Shown piece after piece: positions 1 to 7,596 of a stretch of 41,389 bases of DNA. The stretch covers positions 1 through 41,389 of the forward strand of contig JAHFDG010000033.1 in NCBI GenBank assembly GCA_023249105.1, given 5' to 3'. The translations under genes were made by a program, and so were the position numbers. How positions within the stretch are numbered: the first letter of the stretch is position 1; each line of letters begins with the position of its first letter. The notes under the pieces are model-generated. The model was not told where the DNA came from. It saw only the letters and a program-made list of their open reading frames with translations, and did not search any database. This DNA is from Candidatus Methanoperedens sp. GTDB lineage: Archaea; Halobacteriota; Methanosarcinia; Methanosarcinales; Methanoperedenaceae.

Positions 1-96
1 ATCTCCGATGAAGAGCTATCTGATGTCAAAATTCTAAAGGATGATTTCCATGGCGAATGGAATTATACCATTTGCCCAAAAATAGTGGGTAAATAA
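1..96 (+). mobile_element. C-terminal tail of an ISAzo13-type transposase
   Basis: The first frame reads 31 codons from the window edge to a TAA at 94-96. The peptide contains SDEEL followed by FHGEWNYTI, close to the C-terminal signature I know from ISAzo13 (Rhodopirellula-type) transposases, which end in a run like FHGDWNYTI. Only the tail is inside the window, so whether the element is intact cannot be judged. It runs towards the minus-strand csc1 and ends 59 bases from the csc1 stop. This places a mobile element directly at the downstream end of the CRISPR effector operon, where further cas genes would often follow. Confidence 0.7.
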
Positions 97-154
97 TCAA
101 GTTATTTCGTAACAATTCCTGAGGTGAAATTGATAATATCTTCCCTCTATCCAT

Positions 155-793
155 CTAGAAAACACCGCTAAAAATTTTAATTAATGTATCTTCGTTTACA
201 TTCCTCAGTATTAAATAATTATTCATTTTATATTCGACATTGAATCCAGGATATAGAGGAACATCTAAATTAAATATTTTCTTCAAAGTGTAATAATTCA
301 ACCATATATCATCGTTTGGTTCAGCATTGATTTTTTCCAATTTAGCTAAACACTCTTTTCCTGTCCCTATTCGAATACATAAAGGTAATTTGATATTGAA
401 ATCATCCTTACAAATTAAATAGGTTTTAAACTCACTAAATGGCTTCAAACCTTGAACAAGAAAATAGTTCTTAAATAAATTGCGCCCAGATTGTTCGATA
501 GTATCTGCATGTGGTCCGCCATCCATAAATAAGGTATTTCTTATATAAATTGGGGTTCTCGTGACTTTTATGGGTTTACCGATTGTGAAAGAAAAAGGTA
601 AGTTCTTTAATTCGTTATATTGAGGTTTTTCCTTATACTCTGTATTAAAATTCTTTAATTTAAGCACAGAATTCAGAGCATAATTTAACGCTATGTCACC
701 AATAAATTCATCCGTAATAGAGCCACCACTAGTTATTTTGGAAAAATAAAAAAAAGGTGACAGAAAAGTAATTTTTAGTGGTATTAGCTTCAT
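155..793 (-). CDS. csc1: Type I-D CRISPR Cas5-like subunit Csc1
   Basis: 212-residue protein that I read as Csc1, the Cas5-type subunit holding the 5' handle of crRNA in the type I-D Cascade-like complex. The N-terminus has a strand followed by LSPFFYFSK, and TRTPIYIRNTLFM sits in the middle, as expected for a RAMP-fold Cas5. Length matches Csc1 (roughly 200-250 residues). The main argument is position: it starts 9 bases after csc2 stops, in the standard order cas10d-csc2-csc1. Codon use is very AT-rich, like the two genes before it and unlike the rest of the window. It is the last gene before the transposase fragment. Confidence 0.82.
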   Translation of the reverse strand: MKLIPLKITFLSPFFYFSKITSGGSITDEFIGDIALNYALNSVLKLKNFNTEYKEKPQYNELKNLPFSFTIGKPIKVTRTPIYIRNTLFMDGGPHADTIEQSGRNLFKNYFLVQGLKPFSEFKTYLICKDDFNIKLPLCIRIGTGKECLAKLEKINAEPNDDIWLNYYTLKKIFNLDVPLYPGFNVEYKMNNYLILRNVNEDTLIKIFSGVF

Positions 794-802
794 ACATTAA
801 CC

Positions 803-1786
803 TTATTTACTTAAAATTTTCATTTGTTGCAAATAAGTTTTGACATCTTCTGATGATTTTATATACAATTTCTTAAGTAGCTCTTTATTAGTCCAAGTCT
901 GATTAATAAGAGTTATCAAATCTCTAATTTTTGCATCGTTATCATTAATGAGAGATTTCGGATACAGTGCGCTCATTTTTAGGTTAATGGCATTTTTAAC
1001 ATTTTGTTCCGTTACGCCATTAATGAAGTCCCATTCCTTTGAAATGATGAAACTATTTATTGGCTGCTCAAAGTCTCCAAAACCTATCGCGACGAAATCA
1101 TTGTTGAAGTTTGCTCCATCAGTTGTAGTTTGTGCGCCATAACGTTTCTCATACATTATCGTAAATACTAAATGAGTAAACAATTCGGGTGTAAGATTAT
1201 CTACAGAAATAAAGAAAGGAATAAAAGTATTTGGCAAGACGTACCTTGTTCTGAACAAACTCTGTCTTAATTCTCCTGTTTTACCTTCATACATAGTTCC
1301 TTCTTCACTCAAGGCATTATGTTGTAATTTCTGAGTGATTTCTTCAAAATCACGGATAGAATATCCCCAATCATAAATTGCCCTACTTGGTAATCCCACT
1401 GATTCGGATGCACCAGCTTTAGTCACACTATCTCCAAATACAATAGAATTTGGATTACTCAAATGAGCTTTATCTTCTACCATATTATATTTCAGAGATT
1501 TATCAACAACTCCAAACTCCCTGCAAATTTTTAACCCTAATAATTTTTCTTTGCTTTTAAATTTCCTTGCTGGAACTTCAATAACTTCTCTTTTATCATC
1601 TATCTTGAATGTAATCGTCTCTTCTGAATCTGTGCTTCGATCAATAAATGGATTTATCGTCTTTCTCAGCAATGCGATTTTTATAGCACCTATTTTGTTT
1701 TCAGTCAAATCGTCTACAAAATATTTCTCTGGAATAAATTCATATAATTTTTTTCTAAATTCTTCAAATGTTTTAATTTCTGACAT
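803..1786 (-). CDS. csc2: Type I-D CRISPR Cas7-like backbone subunit Csc2
   Basis: About 327 residues. Csc2 is the Cas7-family subunit that polymerises along the crRNA spacer in type I-D effector complexes. Family-like stretches include VGLPSRAIYDWGYSIRD in the middle and YEKRYGAQTTTDGAN further on, and the length is typical. I take the ATG at 1786 because AGGTGA lies about 5 bases upstream of it. A GTG at 1795 would add three residues, but it lies within that ribosome-binding site and overlaps the cas10d stop. The gene is tightly coupled to cas10d upstream and csc1 downstream, and is strongly AT-rich. Confidence 0.9.
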   Translation of the reverse strand: MSEIKTFEEFRKKLYEFIPEKYFVDDLTENKIGAIKIALLRKTINPFIDRSTDSEETITFKIDDKREVIEVPARKFKSKEKLLGLKICREFGVVDKSLKYNMVEDKAHLSNPNSIVFGDSVTKAGASESVGLPSRAIYDWGYSIRDFEEITQKLQHNALSEEGTMYEGKTGELRQSLFRTRYVLPNTFIPFFISVDNLTPELFTHLVFTIMYEKRYGAQTTTDGANFNNDFVAIGFGDFEQPINSFIISKEWDFINGVTEQNVKNAINLKMSALYPKSLINDNDAKIRDLITLINQTWTNKELLKKLYIKSSEDVKTYLQQMKILSK

Positions 1787-1791
1787 TTTAA

Positions 1792-4560
1792 TCACCTTTT
1801 ACTTTTTAATTCATTAAACAGCTTGACATGCGCTTCAAGAGAACTTTTGGAAATATCCTGTTCCTTTGATTTTTTATATTCTTTTAATTTCTCAACAAAT
1901 TCCTTTTCATTATTAGGATTAAAATCTTTAATTATTCTGGACACGGTAGCTTTTCTCCTTTCTTCAAGCGATTTTTGACTATATAAAAATCCAAATTGAT
2001 AGATCCAATTATTCAATCGATTTTGGTTTGGAATTTGTTTTTTCCATTGTTTATCGTATAAATTCCAAATGCTCTCAGCAAAAACAACTAATTTTTCTTG
2101 TTCAGGATTTTCAGATTTTAATGTTTTATATAACATACCTGCAATCTGTTGTACAGTTGTATTCTTATCGGTTCCTTCTTTGATATTGCTCTTTAATATT
2201 TCGATGCTATCCCTGAACATCCAAGTTTCCTGTGAAGTACTGCCAATAATACCCCATTTAACTTTTAAAGCGCAATCAACAATTTGTTCCATTATGTCCA
2301 TTTCAAAAACCTCCTTATGTTTTGATAAGAATTCATACATCCTCGCCTTTATTTTATTTTTATTTGATTCATCTAATTTATAAAAATAAGAAAACATGCA
2401 TTTTTTATCAGATGCATAATCAAGAAGTAAAGAAACAATTTGATTACCAGCTAAAGATCTCAATATACGATGCTCTTCTAAGATACCTGGAATCTCATCA
2501 ATTCGTACTTTATCCCATCCACATTGTTTTATGAAAGGCATACATTCTTCGATTACGAACATTTCATTGTGATATGTGTGAGGGGTGATTATATTAGTAG
2601 TATATATTTTAAAGCCAGTATAATTAATCAGATTCAAAAGGTTATTTAGTGTCCAATAATTGGATTTAACATCGCTACCCATATTAGAGTATATAATTGT
2701 ATTATAGTCAAAATTAAAGGAGATTTTTTGAATGGTTAATTCTAGCTGTTTGGAACTTTGATTAATTGAAATTTTTTTCTCAAATAACTTATGTAACGTC
2801 TCAGCTAATGCTTTTTTTTCCATATTTATAAAATAGTCGCCGACATCAATGTATATACATAAGTTGCTTTTCGTAGCATTAGGGAATTTTGCAATTCTTA
2901 GAAGTGATTCTGTTGCGCAAAGCTGACAAAGATAACTTTTTTTATTGTTTAATTTGTTCAAGCATTTGTTACTAAACCCTCTCGCAGAGAACCCAAAAAC
3001 TTTGGATTCTTTGACTTCTATCTCACCTTTGTCCCCACAGACTATGCACATATTTTTTTTAGGTGGGGGTTCATTTAAAATACTATCTAAATTATATAGT
3101 TTCTTAATAAAATTTCCGTTTAAATAAGTATTTATAAAGTCGCTATAATCTGCGTTTGAAGAACTCGAACTATTATTATTGTTGAATTTGTTTAAGATTT
3201 CAGAAATAAGCAATGTGTATAACTTTTCTTGGTCATCATTCTCACAAGCATATAAAATTGAGATGAGTGTTTTATCAGTTGGATCATCATTTGTAAAAAT
3301 TGTATTTATATTACTATATGCAAATTTCTTAAGAATCTCGATTTCATTTTTTTGAAGAATTTCCCTCTCTTTTTTCCATTCTTCTTTTTCTTTCAAAAAT
3401 TTTATTTTAGATAATCCGATATTTAGAATAATCTTTTTATCAATATCATCTAAGTCATTCCATTCTTTATGAAGCGCCACAAAATATTTTCCATCTTTTC
3501 GTTGAACAATCTCTAACGGCAATTCATAATAATCAATTATATCATTAAAAAATTCCTTATTTTCATCAATTAGTTCTTTCTTAAGGTATATGATTTTAGA
3601 AATATTTTTTATAATTATCTCTTTAATGATGTTCTCATTCAAGGGTAAAAAGTCTAAAAAGCCAAAATCAACCTTCTGGAAATCAATTTTAGTTGTCGCT
3701 GTAAAATCAATTTCGGACTCAAGAGGATTTCCAAATATTTTAGTGATGGTATCGATATCTCGATACTCTAAAGGATTACCAAAGTAAACTATTCCGTCTT
3801 TTAAATGAAATAATAATCTGTATTTCTTTTCATCATTCAGATACTGTTTTACCACAGTAATCAATTTTTGTGATAAAAGTGTGTGAATATTTTTATCAAC
3901 ACATACATAGGATATGTTCCAAAAATCGCTTATCTTTTTATCTGCTTTAAATTGAATATTATTTATTTTTTTAAAAAATGTATGTGCATCATCAACCTTT
4001 TGACTGGCTATTTTATCGGCAAACTGAGAATATTCAACCAGTTCATTTAGAAAATTTCTATTTTTAACATTAAGTGTAGTAGCATAATTTTTTGTCCGCT
4101 CTTCTGTTTTTAAAATAATAAATTTTATTTCTTCTACATAATTATCCCATTCTGGAAAAAAATTAATAAGATTAAGTTCATTGCATACAATTTTTAGATT
4201 GTTATCCACAGCGTCTCTTAAATCATATATATTACATAGTTTATTGATATCATGCAGTGTATAGCCTATAATAAAACATTTAATATATTTTTCAATTTCT
4301 TTGTTTTCTTCTAAATTATCATATTCTTTTATAAGGTGTTCTTCCAGTAACAAACACGCAGGGTATAAACCATTGAGTATGTGAACATAATATGGAACAT
4401 CAGGTAAGTCCTTGAATCTGGAAGTGCCTTTAGCACTTAGAAGAAGATAATTTTTCATTAATTCACTGAGAAGCAGTTCGTTATAATTATTAATTAGTTC
4501 ATTGAATATTCTTGACCTGAAATATCCAATTTGCTCGATACTTACTTTTACTTCTTCCAT
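1792..4560 (-). CDS. cas10d: Type I-D CRISPR large subunit Cas10d (Csc3)
   Basis: About 922 residues. Cas10d is the large subunit of type I-D effector complexes and carries the HD nuclease that type I systems usually have on Cas3. An N-terminal HD motif is visible (GYTLHDINKL, His-Asp near residues 103-106). A treble-clef-like zinc site lies near residues 505-545 (CIVCG and, about 40 residues on, CQLC). A palm-like stretch with IDVGDYF follows near residue 570; the canonical GGDD of type III Cas10 is not seen, as usual for Cas10d. The start is either ATG at 4560 or GTG at 4566; the latter overlaps the upstream stop as GTGA. Low GC, with many Asn and Lys codons. No cas3 helicase gene is in the window. 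Confidence 0.9.
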   Translation of the reverse strand: MEEVKVSIEQIGYFRSRIFNELINNYNELLLSELMKNYLLLSAKGTSRFKDLPDVPYYVHILNGLYPACLLLEEHLIKEYDNLEENKEIEKYIKCFIIGYTLHDINKLCNIYDLRDAVDNNLKIVCNELNLINFFPEWDNYVEEIKFIILKTEERTKNYATTLNVKNRNFLNELVEYSQFADKIASQKVDDAHTFFKKINNIQFKADKKISDFWNISYVCVDKNIHTLLSQKLITVVKQYLNDEKKYRLLFHLKDGIVYFGNPLEYRDIDTITKIFGNPLESEIDFTATTKIDFQKVDFGFLDFLPLNENIIKEIIIKNISKIIYLKKELIDENKEFFNDIIDYYELPLEIVQRKDGKYFVALHKEWNDLDDIDKKIILNIGLSKIKFLKEKEEWKKEREILQKNEIEILKKFAYSNINTIFTNDDPTDKTLISILYACENDDQEKLYTLLISEILNKFNNNNSSSSSNADYSDFINTYLNGNFIKKLYNLDSILNEPPPKKNMCIVCGDKGEIEVKESKVFGFSARGFSNKCLNKLNNKKSYLCQLCATESLLRIAKFPNATKSNLCIYIDVGDYFINMEKKALAETLHKLFEKKISINQSSKQLELTIQKISFNFDYNTIIYSNMGSDVKSNYWTLNNLLNLINYTGFKIYTTNIITPHTYHNEMFVIEECMPFIKQCGWDKVRIDEIPGILEEHRILRSLAGNQIVSLLLDYASDKKCMFSYFYKLDESNKNKIKARMYEFLSKHKEVFEMDIMEQIVDCALKVKWGIIGSTSQETWMFRDSIEILKSNIKEGTDKNTTVQQIAGMLYKTLKSENPEQEKLVVFAESIWNLYDKQWKKQIPNQNRLNNWIYQFGFLYSQKSLEERRKATVSRIIKDFNPNNEKEFVEKLKEYKKSKEQDISKSSLEAHVKLFNELKSKR

Positions 4561-4562
4561 TT

Positions 4563-5009
4563 TCACTTCTTCCCTTCCCCCATCTTCTTCTTCCCCTCCC
4601 TTATCGCCTCCTCCAGATCATCCAAAAACGGCGGCGGCATCCCCGTGCTTATCAAAAGCCCCAGCATCGAACTTGCGCCCTGGATAAAGAACATCTTCGC
4701 AAGAGCCTCATAGTTGTAATGCTCCATGCCCTGCTCCTGCACCTTTTTCCAGTAGCCGTAGAAAGCGATATCCAGCATCTCCTCTGCGACCTCATCGCAG
4801 CGCGCAAAATGGCGCGCCAGGCTCTTTTTATCCATCTTCAGTTCCTCAGGCTCGTAGCCCTCAGCTAAGAGGTCGGTGCATCGCGCGCAGAAATGCCCCT
4901 CCGCCGAGAGCATCGATTCAGGGCAATCCATGTCAATGCCGCAGATAGAGCAGGGGACTTTCACCACTTTTGAGTTATTTGTTTTTCCACCTTTTTTCTC
5001 CGCCTTCAT
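4563..5009 (-). CDS. Zinc-knuckle protein, first gene of the I-D operon; function unknown
   Basis: About 148 residues from the ATG at 5009 (TTG at 5012 is an alternative). An N-terminal zinc-binding motif is clear: CSICG, then Cys in MDCPE, then HFCARC about 15 residues later. The rest is predicted mostly helical, with a hydrophobic C-terminal stretch (SSMLGLLISTG) and a Lys/Gly-rich tail. I do not recognise the family. Its TGA at 4563-4565 overlaps a possible GTG start of cas10d, or lies 2 bases from its ATG, so the two are cotranscribed and probably translationally coupled. Base composition is markedly more GC-rich than cas10d, so this gene may belong to the older genome, with the csc genes placed behind it. 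Confidence 0.72.
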   Translation of the reverse strand: MKAEKKGGKTNNSKVVKVPCSICGIDMDCPESMLSAEGHFCARCTDLLAEGYEPEELKMDKKSLARHFARCDEVAEEMLDIAFYGYWKKVQEQGMEHYNYEALAKMFFIQGASSMLGLLISTGMPPPFLDDLEEAIREGKKKMGEGKK

Positions 5010-5373
5010 CAACTCATTACATTTATTCTAAGGCTATAAATGTTTCCAGAGCGGGGTGAAAGTGTCCGGCTTAATGCAACGGACATCATAGCTTAAAACT
5101 GTTAAAAACTCGTAACTCTAATCCCCATGAGTTCGTATTGAGTTCATTGTGAGTTATAGCAGGTTCGTAAATTTCCATAATTTCAAATCTCGACGTATCA
5201 TTTTTAGACCCCGAAGCTTTTTATTCAGGGCTATGATTATTTAAGAACGTGATTATAGTTGTCAAATCCTTCAAGTAAAACGACACATCGGGGTTTTACG
5301 GAAGCGCCATAACTTAATTCAGTTCTATTTATAAATTTTAAGTACTTCAAATGGGAAAACTCCGGAATTGCTC
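5010..5373. other. 364-base gene-free gap between cas6 and the I-D operon
   Basis: No convincing gene, tRNA or repeat-spacer array is present. It contains the operon promoter at its left end. A cluster of GTTCGTA / AGTTC words lies at 5107-5170, including GAGTTCGTATTGAGTTC at 5129-5145. A weak stem (GTAAAAC at 5275-5281, GTTTTAC at 5293-5299) lies about 75-100 bases downstream of the cas6 stop on the minus strand and might end that transcript. The repeat words recur at 25247-25307. Confidence 0.6.
5033..5042 (-). promoter_or_regulatory. TATA-like box for the I-D operon
   Basis: Read on the minus strand this is CATTTATAGC, centred about 28 bases upstream of the ATG at 5009. That spacing would give a leaderless or nearly leaderless transcript starting at the zinc-knuckle gene and continuing into cas10d, csc2 and csc1. 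No ribosome-binding site precedes the ATG, which fits. Confidence 0.45.
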
Positions 5374-6141
5374 TCACCTGCGCCGATTGGTCTCATCAAC
5401 CTCAACGCACCCGAAGCCCATCGCGTTCTTCTCACCCAGACCTGCATCGTAGGCGAACTTAAGCAGCTCCGGGTTTGCCTGGATTCTAAGGCGCATGAGA
5501 CAGCACCTTCTGTAATCCTGCGCAATTTTAATGCGCCTGGGGTTGATATCAGATACCTCTATGACATCAAAATGCTCTTTTTCAGGGGGCGCGCCATAGA
5601 ACTCCGAGTACCGCTCGATCAGGTTTTTGTGCAGGTTCTCATAGAATTTAGGTTCGCTCGGATACAGGTCGAATTCCCTCAATTTTCCACCATCGGAACG
5701 CTGCGTTTTAACATATATCGGGGATATCGCCCTGAAAGTGCACTCCTCGCCAAACTGCAACGGAGGGAGTATTTCTATGCGTTCGATTGTAAAATTGACC
5801 TCTCCATGCATACCTTCAAGAAAAAAATCCGGGTTCATAAGCAGTCCTTCAGCAAAGCTCTTGATGAACCGCTCATCAGGAGAAGAGAGGAAGAAATGAG
5901 CCCTGTCAAAATCTAACCCCCCTCTACATCGTCTTTTATCCTCAAGTATCAGGTTGGAAAAAGTGTAAAACTTGAATCCCTGGTGCGAATGCGTCTCGTT
6001 TGCCAGTTTAACATCCGATTCTGCGAGTTTGAGATAAAGCATCGAAGCAATGCCATACTGGTAGTTGTAACTGATTGGCGCTTTTGATTTATTAGATACA
6101 GTTATTTTACTCCTCAAATTAAATCTCCCTGCAATCAACAA
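5374..6141 (-). CDS. cas6: CRISPR pre-crRNA endoribonuclease Cas6
   Basis: 255 residues. Cas6 cuts the CRISPR transcript within repeats to make crRNAs. The C-terminus has the glycine-rich loop AGLGEKNAMGFGCVEV typical of Cas6, and the N-terminal RFNLRSKITVS strand followed by an NYQY...SMLYLKL helix matches the family start. Length is usual. The start is one of two tandem TTG codons (6141/6138); no ATG occurs until residue 33, which would cut into the first ferredoxin-like fold. The gene is more GC-rich than csc1-csc3 and is separated from them by the zinc-knuckle gene and a 364-base gap, so it may have a separate history. It probably processes the repeats used by the I-D complex. Confidence 0.85.
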   Translation of the reverse strand: MLIAGRFNLRSKITVSNKSKAPISYNYQYGIASMLYLKLAESDVKLANETHSHQGFKFYTFSNLILEDKRRCRGGLDFDRAHFFLSSPDERFIKSFAEGLLMNPDFFLEGMHGEVNFTIERIEILPPLQFGEECTFRAISPIYVKTQRSDGGKLREFDLYPSEPKFYENLHKNLIERYSEFYGAPPEKEHFDVIEVSDINPRRIKIAQDYRRCCLMRLRIQANPELLKFAYDAGLGEKNAMGFGCVEVDETNRRR

Positions 6142-6199
6142 ATTTTTAATTTAAATTTAATTGGTAAGGTATAATCTTTTGGCAAAGGTTATTATGAAT

Positions 6200-6403
6200 T
6201 TAACTTTTTTTCTTGCTAACAGAGTATTTTATAGTTAAATCAACCGTAAGCCCACCGATAGACTCTTCAGCATCGCGCAGAGTCTCCTTTAAGTTTGCAT
6301 TATCTATAATCTGCTGGATTTGCTCTTTTATCCTGATATAGCGCACATATTCCTCGACTGTGAGCTGGTTTTCATTACTTGTTTCTGTCGATATCGAACT
6401 CAT
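6200..6403 (-). CDS. Small acidic hypothetical protein
   Basis: 67 residues, not recognised. It begins with a Ser/Thr/Glu-rich segment, continues with a probable helix (VEEYVRYIRIKEQIQQII) and ends in a basic KKKS tail. ATG at 6403. It stands between ftsZ (stop at 6511) and cas6 on the same strand, about 58 bases ahead of the cas6 start. It could belong to either transcript; nothing ties it to CRISPR function. Confidence 0.5.
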   Translation of the reverse strand: MSSISTETSNENQLTVEEYVRYIRIKEQIQQIIDNANLKETLRDAEESIGGLTVDLTIKYSVSKKKS

Positions 6404-6510
6404 CGTCCTCGGATGAGTTTATATGCGAAAGTTAGCAAAAAACGTATCTATTTGCTGTTAAACAAAAAAAGAAAAATTGTGTGATGTGAAATATCACATC
6501 ACGTTAAACC

Positions 6511-7491
6511 TTACTGGCCTTCCATGAATGGGCTCTTGACACCTGTCAAGACTGCCATTACACGCACTCTGCCTGTGAGCTGGTCATCGACTTTTGCTCC
6601 CCAGATAACTCTCTTTGTATTGGGGACCTTGTCCATGATTAACTCGCCTGTGACCGCGACCTCTTCGAGTGTCAGGTCTTCGCCTCCTACAATGTGGATA
6701 AGCACACCGTATGTGGCAGACATATCGGAGATGTCAAGCAGCGGGACAGCAAGCGCCTGCGATACCGCCTTCGCTACCCTGTCCTCTCCATCGCCTTCAC
6801 CAATGCCGATTGCGGATATTCCACCGCGCTCCATGACTGCGCGAAGATCTGCGTAGTCAAGGTTGATCAAGCTTGGCTGGGTGATTGTCTCGGTAATGTT
6901 CTTGACGAACGCACCTACCAGGGCATTTGCAACAGCAAGTGCCTCTTTCAGCGGGAGATTGCCGGCTACTTCTCTTAACTTTGAGTTATCGATAACGATT
7001 GTTGAATCGCAACTCTCTGAAAGTGCCTTTATGGCTTCTCTTGCTTTCTCTCTTCTGAATTGCTCGATCTTGAATGGGATCGTGACGCAAGCAATAGTAA
7101 GTGAGCCGATGCCTCTTGTAACTTCTGCTACAACAGGTATTGCACCCGTACCAGTTCCTCCGCCTAACCCGGCTACAAGGAAAACGAGGTTTGTTCCCTC
7201 TAATTCAGCTTTTATCTCTGCAAGATTTTCTTTGGTTGCCTGGGCACCCATTTCTGGATATCCACCGCACCCGTGTCCCTTGCATAATTTCTCACCGAGT
7301 AATATCAGCTTATCAGCCTTACTCATTGTACTCAGGTGATTTACATCAGTATTAGCTGCGATTATCCTTCCGCCTGCCATTCCTTTCTCTGCTATCCAAG
7401 TCGTAATATTGCATCCAGCACCACCAAGCCCGACTACGGCCACAGATGGTTTTGCTGTTTTTACAAACTCTGCTAACTTTTCATTAACCAT
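6511..7491 (-). CDS. ftsZ: Cell-division GTPase FtsZ (archaeal)
   Basis: 326 residues. FtsZ polymerises at mid-cell with GTP to form the division ring. N-terminal VVGLGGAGCNITTW and the tubulin signature GLGGGTGTGA near residue 110 form the nucleotide pocket. NLDYADLRAVM near residue 210 matches the T7-loop region with its catalytic acidic residues. The protein ends soon after the C-terminal domain (FMEGQ) with no long linker. A strong AAAGGAGG site lies just ahead of the ATG at 7491. It lies 105 bases downstream of cdhE on the same strand. A TATA-like CTATATACTTAAAA sequence in that gap suggests its own promoter. Which archaeal FtsZ subgroup it belongs to needs a tree. Confidence 0.92.
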   Translation of the reverse strand: MVNEKLAEFVKTAKPSVAVVGLGGAGCNITTWIAEKGMAGGRIIAANTDVNHLSTMSKADKLILLGEKLCKGHGCGGYPEMGAQATKENLAEIKAELEGTNLVFLVAGLGGGTGTGAIPVVAEVTRGIGSLTIACVTIPFKIEQFRREKAREAIKALSESCDSTIVIDNSKLREVAGNLPLKEALAVANALVGAFVKNITETITQPSLINLDYADLRAVMERGGISAIGIGEGDGEDRVAKAVSQALAVPLLDISDMSATYGVLIHIVGGEDLTLEEVAVTGELIMDKVPNTKRVIWGAKVDDQLTGRVRVMAVLTGVKSPFMEGQ

Positions 7492-7596
7492 ATAATAGCC
7501 TCCTTTGACTAAAATTGTGGCTACTACTTTTACATCTTTTAAGTATATAGATATTATTGATACGAAGGTGTGTAAAGAATAACCATGAACATTTAT

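Noticed and set aside
5010-5373. CRISPR array or leader in the gap beside cas6
   Set aside because: The GTTCGTA words are irregular in spacing and shorter than CRISPR repeats.
5368-5916. 182-codon plus-strand frame opposite cas6
   Set aside because: Antisense to cas6, whose C-terminal glycine-rich signature makes the minus-strand reading the real one.
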